DNA of 64,000 nt from JBCCOW01 sp038749105 (lineage in GTDB: Bacteria > Planctomycetota > Phycisphaerae > Phycisphaerales > Phycisphaeraceae), in assembly GCA_038749105.1 (NCBI GenBank), contig JBCDIM010000013.1, positions 11,902-75,901 of the forward strand, written 5' to 3'. The notes under the pieces are model-generated. The model ran no database searches and was not told the origin of the DNA. It was given only the letters and a program-made list of their open reading frames with translations. Below are positions 8,738-16,797 of this stretch, piece after piece. The position numbers were made by a program, and so were the translations under genes. Positions within the stretch are counted from its first letter, which is position 1; each line of letters starts with the position of its first letter.

Positions 8738-9148
8738 GTGAACGGAGGCAAACCCGATCCAGGACGACGCCCGCGCGGCCGCGTGTGCAAGGCATGGCTG
8801 ACCACGTTTGTGGTCGCCGGTGGCCTCGCCGGCTGCCAGACCGCGCCGGACATCAGCCGTCAGCGTGCGTATCAGCCTTTACAGGTCCAGGGCCAGCCCG
8901 CCCGGTCGCTGGTTATGCCCCCATTCGCCGCGCCGGCTCCCACGACCCGTCAAGCCGGCTCGCCCGCCAACCCCTGGTATGCCTCACGCCTCGATCGTGG
9001 CCCGGCCGCGTTCGCCGGGTTCCGTGGGGTGCGTATCATCGAGTCGCAGACCCGTACCTTTGATCAGCAGCAAGTCTTCAGCGGCCGAGTCCGGGACAAC
9101 TTCCGGGAGCAGCGGGTCACCCGCACCCGCGTCATCACCGCACAGTAA
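8738..9148 (+). CDS. small lipoprotein of unknown function
   Basis: A 136-residue predicted lipoprotein. A basic N terminus with several Arg residues is followed by a hydrophobic segment and the lipobox LAGC, with the lipidated Cys near residue 33. The rest is Pro/Gln/Arg-rich and ends with a charged segment (NPWYASRLDRGP, FREQRVTRTRV) of no recognised family. The start is GTG, supported by the -10 box six bases upstream. The next gene encodes a second lipoprotein but has its own -10 box, so the two need not form an operon. Confidence 0.68.
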   Translation: MNGGKPDPGRRPRGRVCKAWLTTFVVAGGLAGCQTAPDISRQRAYQPLQVQGQPARSLVMPPFAAPAPTTRQAGSPANPWYASRLDRGPAAFAGFRGVRIIESQTRTFDQQQVFSGRVRDNFREQRVTRTRVITAQ

Positions 9149-9192
9149 TGCAAAACGCACAAGGGCGGGGACGCACGCGGCGGATCAGTCGG

Positions 9193-9198
9193 TATGCT
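9193..9198 (+). promoter_or_regulatory. -10 box (TATGCT) of lipoprotein hydrolase gene, leaderless arrangement
   Basis: The same hexamer as at trpC, ending six bases before the GTG at 9205. It argues for GTG 9205 rather than the ATG at 9148, which overlaps the previous stop codon. Confidence 0.5.
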
Positions 9199-9204
9199 CG
9201 GCCT

Positions 9205-10038
9205 GTGCCCAAAATCCCTGTGTTGCTGTTGCCCGTCACGGCCGTACTGCTCGGCCTGATCGGCTGTGCCGGCCCGACCAACCCGTCATTCACCGTCGAC
9301 CGCCAGGATGCCCGTGAAGCGATCCGCGACATGCGGGCCCGTCCCGTCGAGCCGGTCCGCCCCATCGTTGTGGTGGGGCCGTTCCTTGACCCCGCGATCG
9401 CCGAGTGGCAGATGCGGCACCAGGTCCGCCAGGCCTTCGAGCCCGACCGCGTCGTCGGCGTCTCCTTCCCGTTCTGGTCCAACTTCGATCTCTGCCGCGA
9501 GCAGGTGATCGAAGCCGTCGAGGCCGAGTTCCCCAGCGACGACCCCGACTGGACCACCGAGGTCGATGTCATCGCGTTTTCCATGGGCGGACTCGTCGCC
9601 CGATACGCCGCCACCCCACCCACTCCACCCACCCAAACCACCGCAGCCCAAGCCGATCATTCACCGCGTAAACAGCTCAAGATCGCCCGGCTCTACACCG
9701 TCTGCTCCCCCCACCAGGGCTCCGCTCTCGCCCGCTTGCCCAGCCTGCTGCCCCTGGTCCGCTCCATGGCCCCCGACTCGCCCTTCCTGACCGAGCTCAA
9801 CAGCCAGTTCGAGGACGCCCCCTACACCCTCACCGCCTACACCCGCCTCACCGACCCCATCGTCGACCCCACCCGCGCCGCCCCCGAAGGCCACCCCGTC
9901 CGCTGGGTCCAACCACCCCCGTTCACGCTTGCCCACAACTACGCCCTCGACGACCCTCGGCTCATCGCCGACATCCTCCGCCGACTCCGTAACGAAACCC
10001 CGCTCTCCACCGATCCGCCCGCACCGCTCCCTGGCTAA
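9205..10038 (+). CDS. alpha/beta-hydrolase-like lipoprotein
   Basis: Exported protein of 277 residues with a signal peptide ending in the lipobox LIGC (lipidated Cys about residue 21). It appears to be an alpha/beta hydrolase. IVVVGPFLDP starts the fold. AFSMGGLVARYAAT (about residues 128-141) is a nucleophile elbow in which Gly-x-Ser-x-Gly reads Phe-Ser-Met-Gly-Gly. CSPHQGSALARLPSL resembles the lid region of PGAP1/lipase-class hydrolases. A C-terminal His in LAHNYAL may complete the triad. Lipase or esterase activity is inferred. Start chosen from the -10 box. Confidence 0.7.
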   Translation: MPKIPVLLLPVTAVLLGLIGCAGPTNPSFTVDRQDAREAIRDMRARPVEPVRPIVVVGPFLDPAIAEWQMRHQVRQAFEPDRVVGVSFPFWSNFDLCREQVIEAVEAEFPSDDPDWTTEVDVIAFSMGGLVARYAATPPTPPTQTTAAQADHSPRKQLKIARLYTVCSPHQGSALARLPSLLPLVRSMAPDSPFLTELNSQFEDAPYTLTAYTRLTDPIVDPTRAAPEGHPVRWVQPPPFTLAHNYALDDPRLIADILRRLRNETPLSTDPPAPLPG

Positions 10039-10063
10039 TCCCGCAACACACCCGCTCGCCACG

Positions 10064-11557
10064 ATGCACCGACACCTCCCGCTGATGCTCACCCTCGCCG
10101 GAGCCCTTCTTGCATCGCCCAGCGACCCCGCCGCCGATGGCCTCGCCCCCCACCCCGACCGGCCCAAACTGATCGTCTCCGAAGAGACCACCTACTTCAC
10201 GCAACCCCTCAACCCGGACGGCACCGTCGAGTACATCGCGGCTCTGAACACCGCCGCCCGTGGAAACATGCAACCCGAAGAGAACGCGGCCGCCCACATC
10301 ATCGCCTTGCTTCCGGAGTCAGAGCCGCCCGACCAAGACCTGAACCGGCTTGCTACCGCTCTGGGGGTTGCACTCGAACCCGACCGTGTCCGACTGCAAC
10401 CGATCCCCTGGGACCTGACCGACGACCGTGACCCTTTCGACCGCGCCTTGGACGGCCCTTGGACCCGACAAGACCTGCCCCGAGTCGCCCGCTGGCTTGA
10501 CGCCAATGCCGAGGCGTTCGACGCATTCACCCAGGCCGTCCGCGTCCCCGACAGCTACTGGCCGCATGTGGAAGACCCCTCTAATCCCTATCTGCTTGCC
10601 GCGCTGTTTCCTGCTCTCAGCGAGGCTCGCGGTGCCTGCCGCGCCCTGCTCATCCGCTTTCACGCCCAGTGGGCCGCCGGCCAGCACGAGCAAGCTGTCG
10701 AGACCTTTCACACCTGCCTCAACCTCAGCCATCACGTCGGGCGGCAGCAATCGCTCATCGCCGCCCTCACCGCCTTGTCCATCCGTGGCCTCACCCATGC
10801 CTCCGCTGCGTCTCTACTCAACGACCCCAACCTCTCGCCCGCCGCGGCCCGCAGACTCCTTGCCACGCTCCAAGCCTCTCCACCTCTGCTTCCCGTCGCC
10901 CCGGCGATCAACCACCACGAACGAACACTCGCCCTCCGCTTCTTCCAAAACGCCTACGCCCGACCCGATCAGCTCAACGACACGACCGACGTGATCTTTA
11001 AGTTTGCCGCCCGGTCCCGCATGTTTGACATCAATACCACGTTGAAAGAGATCAACCGGGCCTACGACTTCGCCTTTCAGTCCGCCGAGATCGAGACCTT
11101 TGCCGAGCGCGAACAGTCCGCCCGTGCAATCGAAGCACAGTTCACGATCGTGCACCCGCTGATCATGCTCGACCCCGACAAGCCACTGCGTGAACGGTTC
11201 AGCCGTCGGATCGCCCAAGCGTTTCTGGACATCATCGTGCCGGCCCTGCTCGCTGCGGGTCGCTCCCAACTCCAGTACCGCACCCAGTCCGACCTCCTCC
11301 TCACCGCCGCCGCGCTCACCGTCTACCGCCTCGACCGCGACCGCTATCCCGAAAGCCTCGGCGACCTCGTCCCCGAATACCTCACCAAACTTCCCGTTGA
11401 CCGCTACGACGGCCGACCCCTCACCTACCGCCCCGGACCCGACGGCCAGACCTACCTCCTCTACAGCATCGGCAGTGACGGCGAAGACGACCACGGCGTG
11501 TTCGACTATCGCGACGGCGACATCAGCATCGGGAACCCGCTCCCCGACGGATGGTGA
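10064..11557 (+). CDS. secreted planctomycete protein with GspG-like C-terminal domain
   Basis: A 497-residue exported protein of unknown function with an N-terminal signal segment (HLPLMLTLAGALLASPS). Most of the protein is helical with no recognised domain. The last 90 residues (AAALTVYRLDRDRYPESL, DLVPEYLTKLPVDRYDG, YLLYSIGSDGEDDHG) match the C-terminal segment seen in many planctomycete hypothetical proteins and reminiscent of type II secretion GspG globular domains. It begins 25 bases after the lipoprotein-hydrolase gene and may share its transcript. Confidence 0.75.
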   Translation: MHRHLPLMLTLAGALLASPSDPAADGLAPHPDRPKLIVSEETTYFTQPLNPDGTVEYIAALNTAARGNMQPEENAAAHIIALLPESEPPDQDLNRLATALGVALEPDRVRLQPIPWDLTDDRDPFDRALDGPWTRQDLPRVARWLDANAEAFDAFTQAVRVPDSYWPHVEDPSNPYLLAALFPALSEARGACRALLIRFHAQWAAGQHEQAVETFHTCLNLSHHVGRQQSLIAALTALSIRGLTHASAASLLNDPNLSPAAARRLLATLQASPPLLPVAPAINHHERTLALRFFQNAYARPDQLNDTTDVIFKFAARSRMFDINTTLKEINRAYDFAFQSAEIETFAEREQSARAIEAQFTIVHPLIMLDPDKPLRERFSRRIAQAFLDIIVPALLAAGRSQLQYRTQSDLLLTAAALTVYRLDRDRYPESLGDLVPEYLTKLPVDRYDGRPLTYRPGPDGQTYLLYSIGSDGEDDHGVFDYRDGDISIGNPLPDGW

Positions 11558-11587
11558 TCCCAGCAACGCTTGCCACATTAATCTCAT

Positions 11588-11612
11588 AGCCGCGACGCGA
11601 CGCGTCGCCGGC
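11588..11612. repeat. dispersed palindrome (GCGACGCG-A-CGCGTCGC), copy 1
   Basis: The core at 11592-11608 is a perfect 8-bp stem around one base, flanked by AGCC and CGGC. It lies between the convergent ends of two genes, where it could act as a bidirectional transcript terminator. Related copies are at 37551, 51671, 55350 and, degenerate, at 54371. Confidence 0.7.
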
Positions 11613-11626
11613 CGGCCGCCGACAAA

Positions 11627-12922
11627 TCACCGCTTCAACGGCTGCAACACCACCACCCGCTCCTCCGCCGACTTTGGCACATGCACCAGCACCGAATAGG
11701 ACACCCCAGCGCCCTCACCCTCGAGCACACTCAGCCGATACCGCCCCGCGAATACCCGCCGGTACACGTTGCCCAGCTCGTCGCCGGTCCCCACCGTGTC
11801 CGTCCACCACAGCCCACGGAACAAGCCCTCGAGCGCCTTGCCCGAAGGCGTCGGCTCCGCGTCGGCACCGATCAGCTCCGCGTGCCGCGCTAAGCCCTCA
11901 CTCGGCCGGACCGACTTCATGTACACCCCCGCGACGCTCGGCTCGGCGAACGCCAACCGCAGCACCGTCTCCAGGTTGATCGCCGCCGCCACCGGCGTAG
12001 GACCACCCACCTCCAGCTCCGCCAGCGTGATCGGCTTGCCCAGCGCCCCCGCACGATCCAGCGACCGCTCCAGCCGCAGCGGCTCGACCCGGCCCTCGAA
12101 CCGCTGCTCAATGGTCAGCCCGTCGAACGGCACCACCAGCTGATTCAAACCCGCCACGGTCTCGAACAGCCGACCCTCCCGCCCCGGGCTCAGCCCGCCC
12201 CGCACCCGCAGGCTCATCGGCACCCCCGGCGCCAGAAAACGCGCCTGCTGGAACAGCCGACGCACCCCCGCCAGCCCAAGCCGGTCCTGCATCATCGAGT
12301 GCGACAAAGCATCCGCATACAGGTCGAACCCGTCGATACGTTTGCCGAACACCGTCATCACCACCCCGACGTGCTCGCGGACGCTCGCTTCCACCGCCTT
12401 CGCGTCCTGCCCCGCGAGCCAGTCCGGGTTCGCCGCCGGGTCGGCCGACAGCACCGGGCCCCACCGGATCGTCCGCCCCGTGGTCGCCACCCCCGACAGC
12501 ACCGCGTCCAGCCGGTCCAGCCCCCGCACGTCGTCCACCGCCGACTCCATCACCGCCCAGCCCGTCAGCGGCGCCAGCGAGATCGCGTTGAACACCCCCA
12601 GCACCGGGTCGCCCAGGTCCATCCCCATCACGACCCGGTCGTCGAACGTGCACCCGACCTCGAAGTCGTGCGCGACCTGCTCGATCCGCACCGTGGCCCC
12701 CTCGACCGGATCGCCGGCAGCATCCAGCACGATTACCCGCAGGTCCGTCATCCGGTGCCGCTCGATCCGCTCCTGCGCCGCGTCTACCCACGCGCCCTGC
12801 AGAAGTTGCGCCTGAACGGGTGCTGTCAGGCCTAGCGTGAAGATCGCCAAGACGCCAAGACGCCAAGACGCCAAGAAGAAAAACCCACTCAAAACGGCGA
12901 AGCAATGGCTCCGATCCGCCAT
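11627..12922 (-). CDS. secreted GH10-like protein with altered acid/base site
   Basis: A 431-residue exported protein. After a signal peptide (residues 1-38, cleavage near VQA-Q) comes a beta-domain typical of planctomycete xylanase-like proteins (LRVIVLDAAGDPVEGATVRIEQ), then a GH10-like barrel. At the place of the WDVVNE acid/base motif the sequence reads FDLYADAL. At the nucleophile motif it reads ITLAELEV, keeping that Glu. The enzyme may therefore be inactive or altered. Residues 16-26 of the signal peptide are encoded by a CGCCAAGA tandem repeat. The longer frame up to 13069 translates the other repeat arm and is not used. Confidence 0.7.
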   Translation of the reverse strand: MADRSHCFAVLSGFFFLASWRLGVLAIFTLGLTAPVQAQLLQGAWVDAAQERIERHRMTDLRVIVLDAAGDPVEGATVRIEQVAHDFEVGCTFDDRVVMGMDLGDPVLGVFNAISLAPLTGWAVMESAVDDVRGLDRLDAVLSGVATTGRTIRWGPVLSADPAANPDWLAGQDAKAVEASVREHVGVVMTVFGKRIDGFDLYADALSHSMMQDRLGLAGVRRLFQQARFLAPGVPMSLRVRGGLSPGREGRLFETVAGLNQLVVPFDGLTIEQRFEGRVEPLRLERSLDRAGALGKPITLAELEVGGPTPVAAAINLETVLRLAFAEPSVAGVYMKSVRPSEGLARHAELIGADAEPTPSGKALEGLFRGLWWTDTVGTGDELGNVYRRVFAGRYRLSVLEGEGAGVSYSVLVHVPKSAEERVVVLQPLKR

Positions 12923-12988
12923 GGTCTCGCGTGAAACCAAACACACCGATGCCCTCCCTTGGCGTCTTGGCGTCTTGGCGTCTTGGCG
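12845..12988. repeat. inverted tandem-repeat element, (CGCCAAGA)4 ... (TCTTGGCG)4
   Basis: Four CGCCAAGA units at 12845-12876 face four YCTTGGCG units at 12957-12988 across about 80 bases, forming a long inverted repeat. Repeats of this type are widespread between genes of high-GC bacteria and give familiar spurious peptides such as AKTPRRQ. Here the left arm lies inside the GH10-like gene's signal-peptide codons. Confidence 0.85.
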
Positions 12989-13109
12989 TTGAAAAGAGCG
13001 CATACACGCACTATCGACCAAGCCGTACCGCTCACCACAGCCTCGCGTCGCAACGAGTGGTCTCGCCACGCGACTGCGGATAAGATCGTGTCACCGACAG
13101 ACAACGCCC

Positions 13110-13538
13110 ATGTGCAAACGCGTCGCCCAATACACCCTGATCGTCATCGCCGGCTACCTCCTCACCGGCCTGCCCACAGCAGCAAAAGTCTGCTGCCTGG
13201 GCTGCGGTGACAGCAACGCCCTCGCCGACACGACACCGATCAGCCACTCCACCGCGGTCCCGGCCCCGAGCCAGGGCTGCTGCGCCGTCGTCATCCCGAT
13301 CGAACCGTCACCCACCCACGCCGAACCCTCGTCCGCTCTGGCGTCACCCGGATCTGAAGACACGCCCTCCACCAAGAAGCACTGCTCCGGAGCCCCCTGC
13401 TGCAAGGCGGCCCCCACGCTGACCCCACCGGCCCCTAAGCCCTCACCCCTCCTCGCCTGCGGCACCCCGCAGGCCCTTCTCCAGGCCCTGGCCCCCACCG
13501 AAGCCTGGCCGCTCGATCCGCCCCCGCCACGCGGTTGA
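13110..13538 (+). CDS. Cys-rich secreted protein
   Basis: A 142-residue exported protein of no recognised family. A hydrophobic N-terminal segment (LIVIAGYLLTGLP) is followed by three Cys clusters, KVCCLGCGD, GCCAVV and HCSGAPCCK, separated by Pro/Ser/Thr-rich linkers. The arrangement suggests metal binding outside the cytoplasm, but no enzyme motif is visible. A TAAGAT box 23 bases before the ATG may be its -10 element. The next gene on the strand is the 43-residue metallothionein-like peptide, 78 bases downstream, so the two may act on the same metal. Confidence 0.6.
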   Translation: MCKRVAQYTLIVIAGYLLTGLPTAAKVCCLGCGDSNALADTTPISHSTAVPAPSQGCCAVVIPIEPSPTHAEPSSALASPGSEDTPSTKKHCSGAPCCKAAPTLTPPAPKPSPLLACGTPQALLQALAPTEAWPLDPPPPRG

Positions 13539-13616
13539 TGCTGTGAAGTCCAGACGGGCGTCCGCCACACCGGCGGGCGCGGACCCTCGCATCATCCTTA
13601 CGGAAAGGATCGAGCC

Positions 13617-13748
13617 ATGAAAACCTTCACGGCCCTCCTCGTCGCATCCGTGCTGACCCTCGTCGGCCCGGTCGCCCTCGGCGGCAGCTGCAACTGCTGC
13701 CCCGTCGGCTGCGACTGCGACACCTGCAACTGCAGCTGCTGCAAGTAA
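13617..13748 (+). CDS. 43-residue secreted metallothionein-like peptide
   Basis: A very short gene with a strong Shine-Dalgarno sequence (GGAAAGGA about seven bases before the ATG). Residues 1-23 form a signal peptide (MKTFTALLVASVLTLVGPVA). The mature part, SCNCCPVGCDCDTCNCSCCK, has nine Cys in twenty residues with CxCC, CxC, CxC and CxCC spacings and two Asp. That composition suits binding a soft metal ion cluster. It follows a larger Cys-rich exported protein and is closed by a strong hairpin. The function is inferred; no known metallothionein family was recognised. Confidence 0.62.
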   Translation: MKTFTALLVASVLTLVGPVALGGSCNCCPVGCDCDTCNCSCCK

Positions 13749-13769
13749 CCCGTAGCAGTCAAAACCACC

Positions 13770-13798
13770 CCGGCCCGTCGCTCCCCGCGGCGGGCCGG
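13770..13798 (+). terminator. hairpin after the metallothionein-like gene
   Basis: Stem CCGGCCCG/CGGGCCGG at 13770-13777 and 13791-13798 with a 13-base loop, 21 bases after the stop and followed by CTTGCTT. It is placed as a terminator and also separates this unit from the convergent hslU. Confidence 0.5.
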
Positions 13799-13873
13799 CT
13801 TGCTTCCCCACCACCGCCCAATAGCCGGCGAGCTACGCTCGCCCGGCCCCCACGCCCACACCACGCCACACGC

Positions 13874-15271
13874 CTACAAAACAAACCGGCTCAGATCCTG
13901 GTCCGCCACCACCCCCGCGACCTGCTCCCGTACAAACGCCTCGGTGACGACCAGCTTTTTCTCGCCCCCCGCCACCCGTTCAGGCGCATCGAAGTTCACT
14001 GTCTCAAACACCCGCTCCACGATCGTCATCAAACGACGCGCCCCGATGTCCTCCAGCCGGGCGTTCGCCTCCGCCGCCAGCTCCGCCATCGCCTCCACCG
14101 CACCGTCATCGAACCGCACCGTCAGCCCTTCAACGCCCAGCAGCGCCTCCTGCTGACCCGTCAACGCGTTGCTCGGCTCGGTCAAGATCCGCACAAACTC
14201 GTCCTTGCCCAGCGGACTCAACTCCACCCGGATCGGGAAACGGCCCTGCAGCTCCGGCATCAGGTCACTCACCGCCGCATCGTGGAACGCGCCCGCCGCC
14301 ACGAACAGGATGTGGTCCGTGTGCACCACGCCGTACCGCGTGGTCACCTGCGAGCCCTCGACAATCGGCAGCAGGTCCCGCTGCACGCCCTGCCGTGACA
14401 CATCGGGAGACCCTTTACCACCGGAGCTACTTCCGGGGGTCGCAACCTTATCGATCTCGTCCAGGAACACGATCCCCGACTGCTCCGCCCGCTCGATTGC
14501 CTCGCCCTGCACCTTGTCCTGGTCCAGCAGCTTGTCGGTCTCCTGCTCGATCAGCTGTTCCCGTGCCGCGGCGACCTTCATCTTCTTCGTCTCGGTCTTC
14601 TCCGGGATCAGCTTCTCGAACATCTCCGTCATGCTCGGGTCCATCTGGTCCAGCCCCATCCCCGAGAACATCACCTTCGTCGGCGGGCGACGGGTTAGCG
14701 TCAGCTCCACCTCCTTGTCATCGAGCGCCCCCGACGCGACCCGCTCGAGAAAACGCTGGCGCACCCGCTGCTTGCGTTCGATGCTCTCGGCCGTAGAGAC
14801 AAACCCGCCGTTCGACGCACCCTCGCCGCCCGGCCCCTCGTCCCCCGCGTCTTCCGTCCCTGGCAGCATCAGATCGACCAGCCGCTCGTTCGCCGCCTCC
14901 GCCGCCCGCTCCCGCACCGCCTGGCCCTGCTCCTCCCGCACCATCGCCAGCGACTGATCGACCAGGTCGCGGATCATCGACTCGACATCCCGGCCGTGGT
15001 ACCCCACCTCCGTGAACTTCGACGCCTCGACCTTGATAAACGGTGCCCCGGTCATCCGCGCCAGCCGCCGCGCGATCTCCGTCTTCCCGACGCCCGTCGG
15101 CCCCGCCATGATAATGTTCTTCGGCGTCACCTCCCGCGCCACCTCCGGCGACAACCGCTGACGCCGCCAGCGGTTCCGGATCGCCACCGCCACCGCACGC
15201 TTCGCCTCCGCCTGGCCGATCACATACCCGTCCAGGTGCTCCACGATCTGCTTCGGCGTCAGGTCTTCCAT
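13874..15271 (-). CDS. hslU: ATP-dependent protease ATPase subunit HslU
   Basis: AAA+ unfoldase of the HslUV (ClpYQ) protease, 465 residues, normal length. It shows PKQIVEHLDGYVIGQ at the N terminus, Walker A GPTGVGKTEIARR (about residue 55), the pore-loop region KVEASKFTEVGYHGRDVESMIRDL, the long I-domain (about 110-245), Walker B IVFLDEIDK (about 250), and the sensor region GARRLMTIVERV. Its peptidase partner hslV, usually adjacent, is not in this window. The ATG is fixed by TAGAGT six bases upstream. Confidence 0.96.
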   Translation of the reverse strand: MEDLTPKQIVEHLDGYVIGQAEAKRAVAVAIRNRWRRQRLSPEVAREVTPKNIIMAGPTGVGKTEIARRLARMTGAPFIKVEASKFTEVGYHGRDVESMIRDLVDQSLAMVREEQGQAVRERAAEAANERLVDLMLPGTEDAGDEGPGGEGASNGGFVSTAESIERKQRVRQRFLERVASGALDDKEVELTLTRRPPTKVMFSGMGLDQMDPSMTEMFEKLIPEKTETKKMKVAAAREQLIEQETDKLLDQDKVQGEAIERAEQSGIVFLDEIDKVATPGSSSGGKGSPDVSRQGVQRDLLPIVEGSQVTTRYGVVHTDHILFVAAGAFHDAAVSDLMPELQGRFPIRVELSPLGKDEFVRILTEPSNALTGQQEALLGVEGLTVRFDDGAVEAMAELAAEANARLEDIGARRLMTIVERVFETVNFDAPERVAGGEKKLVVTEAFVREQVAGVVADQDLSRFVL

Positions 15272-15277
15272 CGCCGC

Positions 15278-15283
15278 ACTCTA
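15278..15283 (-). promoter_or_regulatory. -10 box (TAGAGT) of hslU, leaderless arrangement
   Basis: Minus-strand TAGAGT ends six bases before the hslU ATG and no Shine-Dalgarno sequence is visible. Confidence 0.5.
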
Positions 15284-15540
15284 GCGAATCCACCCTCGCC
15301 CCAACGCCCGGCCGTACCGGTCGTGACGGTCGCACCGCCCACGCCGACGCTGCCGCCCAGGCAGTTCCGATAAACCCCGCCGGCCCCCCAACCCGCGGTT
15401 AAGCCCGCCTCACCCTCAGTCGATCCTCATACCAAGCCTTGGCACTGCTGCGCCCACGGTCTCCCCCCACCCGCAGCCCCACCCGCAGCAGCCCCCTGGC
15501 GCAGTACCCCGGCCCCCACTCGGCCCCCCGGACCACCCCC

Positions 15541-16731
15541 ATGGCCTTCGGCATCACCAAAACCCGCCTCTCGCCCATCGCCGTCGATTTCGGGGCCGAC
15601 CAGCTCAAGCTCCTCCAGTTCGAACGCGGCAGCGAGGACAAGCTCGTCGCCGCCGCCTGCCACGTCCTGCCCGAAGCCGCCCGCCAACACCCCGCCGACC
15701 GACGCGCCGCCCTCGCCGACGCCCTGCCCAACCTCCTCCGCAACCACCCGTTCCGCGGCAAGCGCGCCTTCATCTCTATCCCCGCCTTCCAGACCCTCGT
15801 CCTCCACCTCGAGCTGCCCGGCTCCGACAACGCCGACCTCGAGTCCCAAGCCAACCTCCACCTTCAGACCGAGCTCGGGCTCAACCCCGGCTCCATGGTC
15901 GTCCGGCACCACCACGTCGGCTCGGTCCTCCGCAACGGCAAGACCCACCAGGCCGTCGTCACCATCGCCGCCGACCGCGGCACGGTCATGGCCTACCTCG
16001 AGCTCGCCCAGGCCTGCCGACTCGAGGTCGCCGGCATGCACGCCGAGCCCCACTGCGTCGTCCGCGCCTTCAGCACCGTCTACACCCGACGTGCCGACGA
16101 CGCCAGCCGCGTCGCCGCCTACATCGACATCGGCTCCGCCACCACCAAGATCGCCATCGCCCAGGGCGACACCCTCCGCTTCGCCCGGTCCATCCACGCC
16201 GGCGGCGAACAGCTCACCCGGCAGTTCTGCAAAGAGCACCGCATCGACTTCATGGAAGGCCGACTCGCCCGTGTCGCCCAGGCCGCCGGGTCTGCCGTCT
16301 CCATCTCCGCCGCCACGTCCCACCTCATCCCCACCGGCAGCCCCCTCGCCGCACTCGCCGCCGCCGCTCCACCCGCCTCGCCGACCGTCACCGCAGACGA
16401 CCGGCGCACCGACTACCTCGACCAGCCCGAGCCCGACCACGAGTGCTACCACACCCTCGCCGACGAGCTCGGCCTCGCCCTCCGCTACCACGACGAGGCC
16501 TTCCCCGACCACCCCGTCGACGCCCTGGTCTTCTGCGGCGGCGAAGCCAACCACACCGGCCTCTGCCGCTCGCTCGCCCAACGCTTCGGGCTCCGCGCCC
16601 AACTCGGCGACCCGTTCGTCCGGCTCCAGCGCGGCCCCGACGTCAAGCCCTGCCCCGGCATCGACCCCTTCGCCCCCCAGCCCGGCTGGGCCGTGCCCTT
16701 CGGCCTCTGCGTCAGCGAAGCCAACCTCTAA
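15541..16731 (+). CDS. pilM: type IV pilus assembly ATPase-like protein PilM
   Basis: Actin-like cytoplasmic protein of the pilus inner-membrane platform, 396 residues. It shows the phosphate-1 motif SPIAVDFGADQLKLLQFE (about residue 12), the phosphate-2 motif AYIDIGSATTKIAIAQGD (about 196) and a C-terminal FCGGEANHTGLCRSLA adenosine motif. It binds the N-terminal cytoplasmic tail of PilN. First gene of the operon pilM-pilN-pilO-pilP-pilB. The start is the ATG at 15541, where family homology begins. The preceding 250 bases hold only the hslU promoter and no clear Shine-Dalgarno sequence. Confidence 0.9.
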   Translation: MAFGITKTRLSPIAVDFGADQLKLLQFERGSEDKLVAAACHVLPEAARQHPADRRAALADALPNLLRNHPFRGKRAFISIPAFQTLVLHLELPGSDNADLESQANLHLQTELGLNPGSMVVRHHHVGSVLRNGKTHQAVVTIAADRGTVMAYLELAQACRLEVAGMHAEPHCVVRAFSTVYTRRADDASRVAAYIDIGSATTKIAIAQGDTLRFARSIHAGGEQLTRQFCKEHRIDFMEGRLARVAQAAGSAVSISAATSHLIPTGSPLAALAAAAPPASPTVTADDRRTDYLDQPEPDHECYHTLADELGLALRYHDEAFPDHPVDALVFCGGEANHTGLCRSLAQRFGLRAQLGDPFVRLQRGPDVKPCPGIDPFAPQPGWAVPFGLCVSEANL

Positions 16732-16797
16732 GCAGCCCACAAGAACGTTTTCCCCCGACCGACACCCGATACCCGACACCCCAAACCCCACTCCGCC

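Noticed and set aside
8578..8853. Longer N terminus for KorA
   Set aside because: The extra residues overlap the divergent lipoprotein gene and lie upstream of a good promoter. No family homology.
12845..12988. Regular repeats taken as a possible CRISPR array
   Set aside because: The units are eight bases long, directly adjacent with no spacers, and arranged as inverted arms. No cas gene is present.
15450..15475. TTGGCAC string upstream of pilM considered as a sigma54 promoter
   Set aside because: The -24 element is good, but the GC of the -12 element is one base out of register and TTGC is missing.
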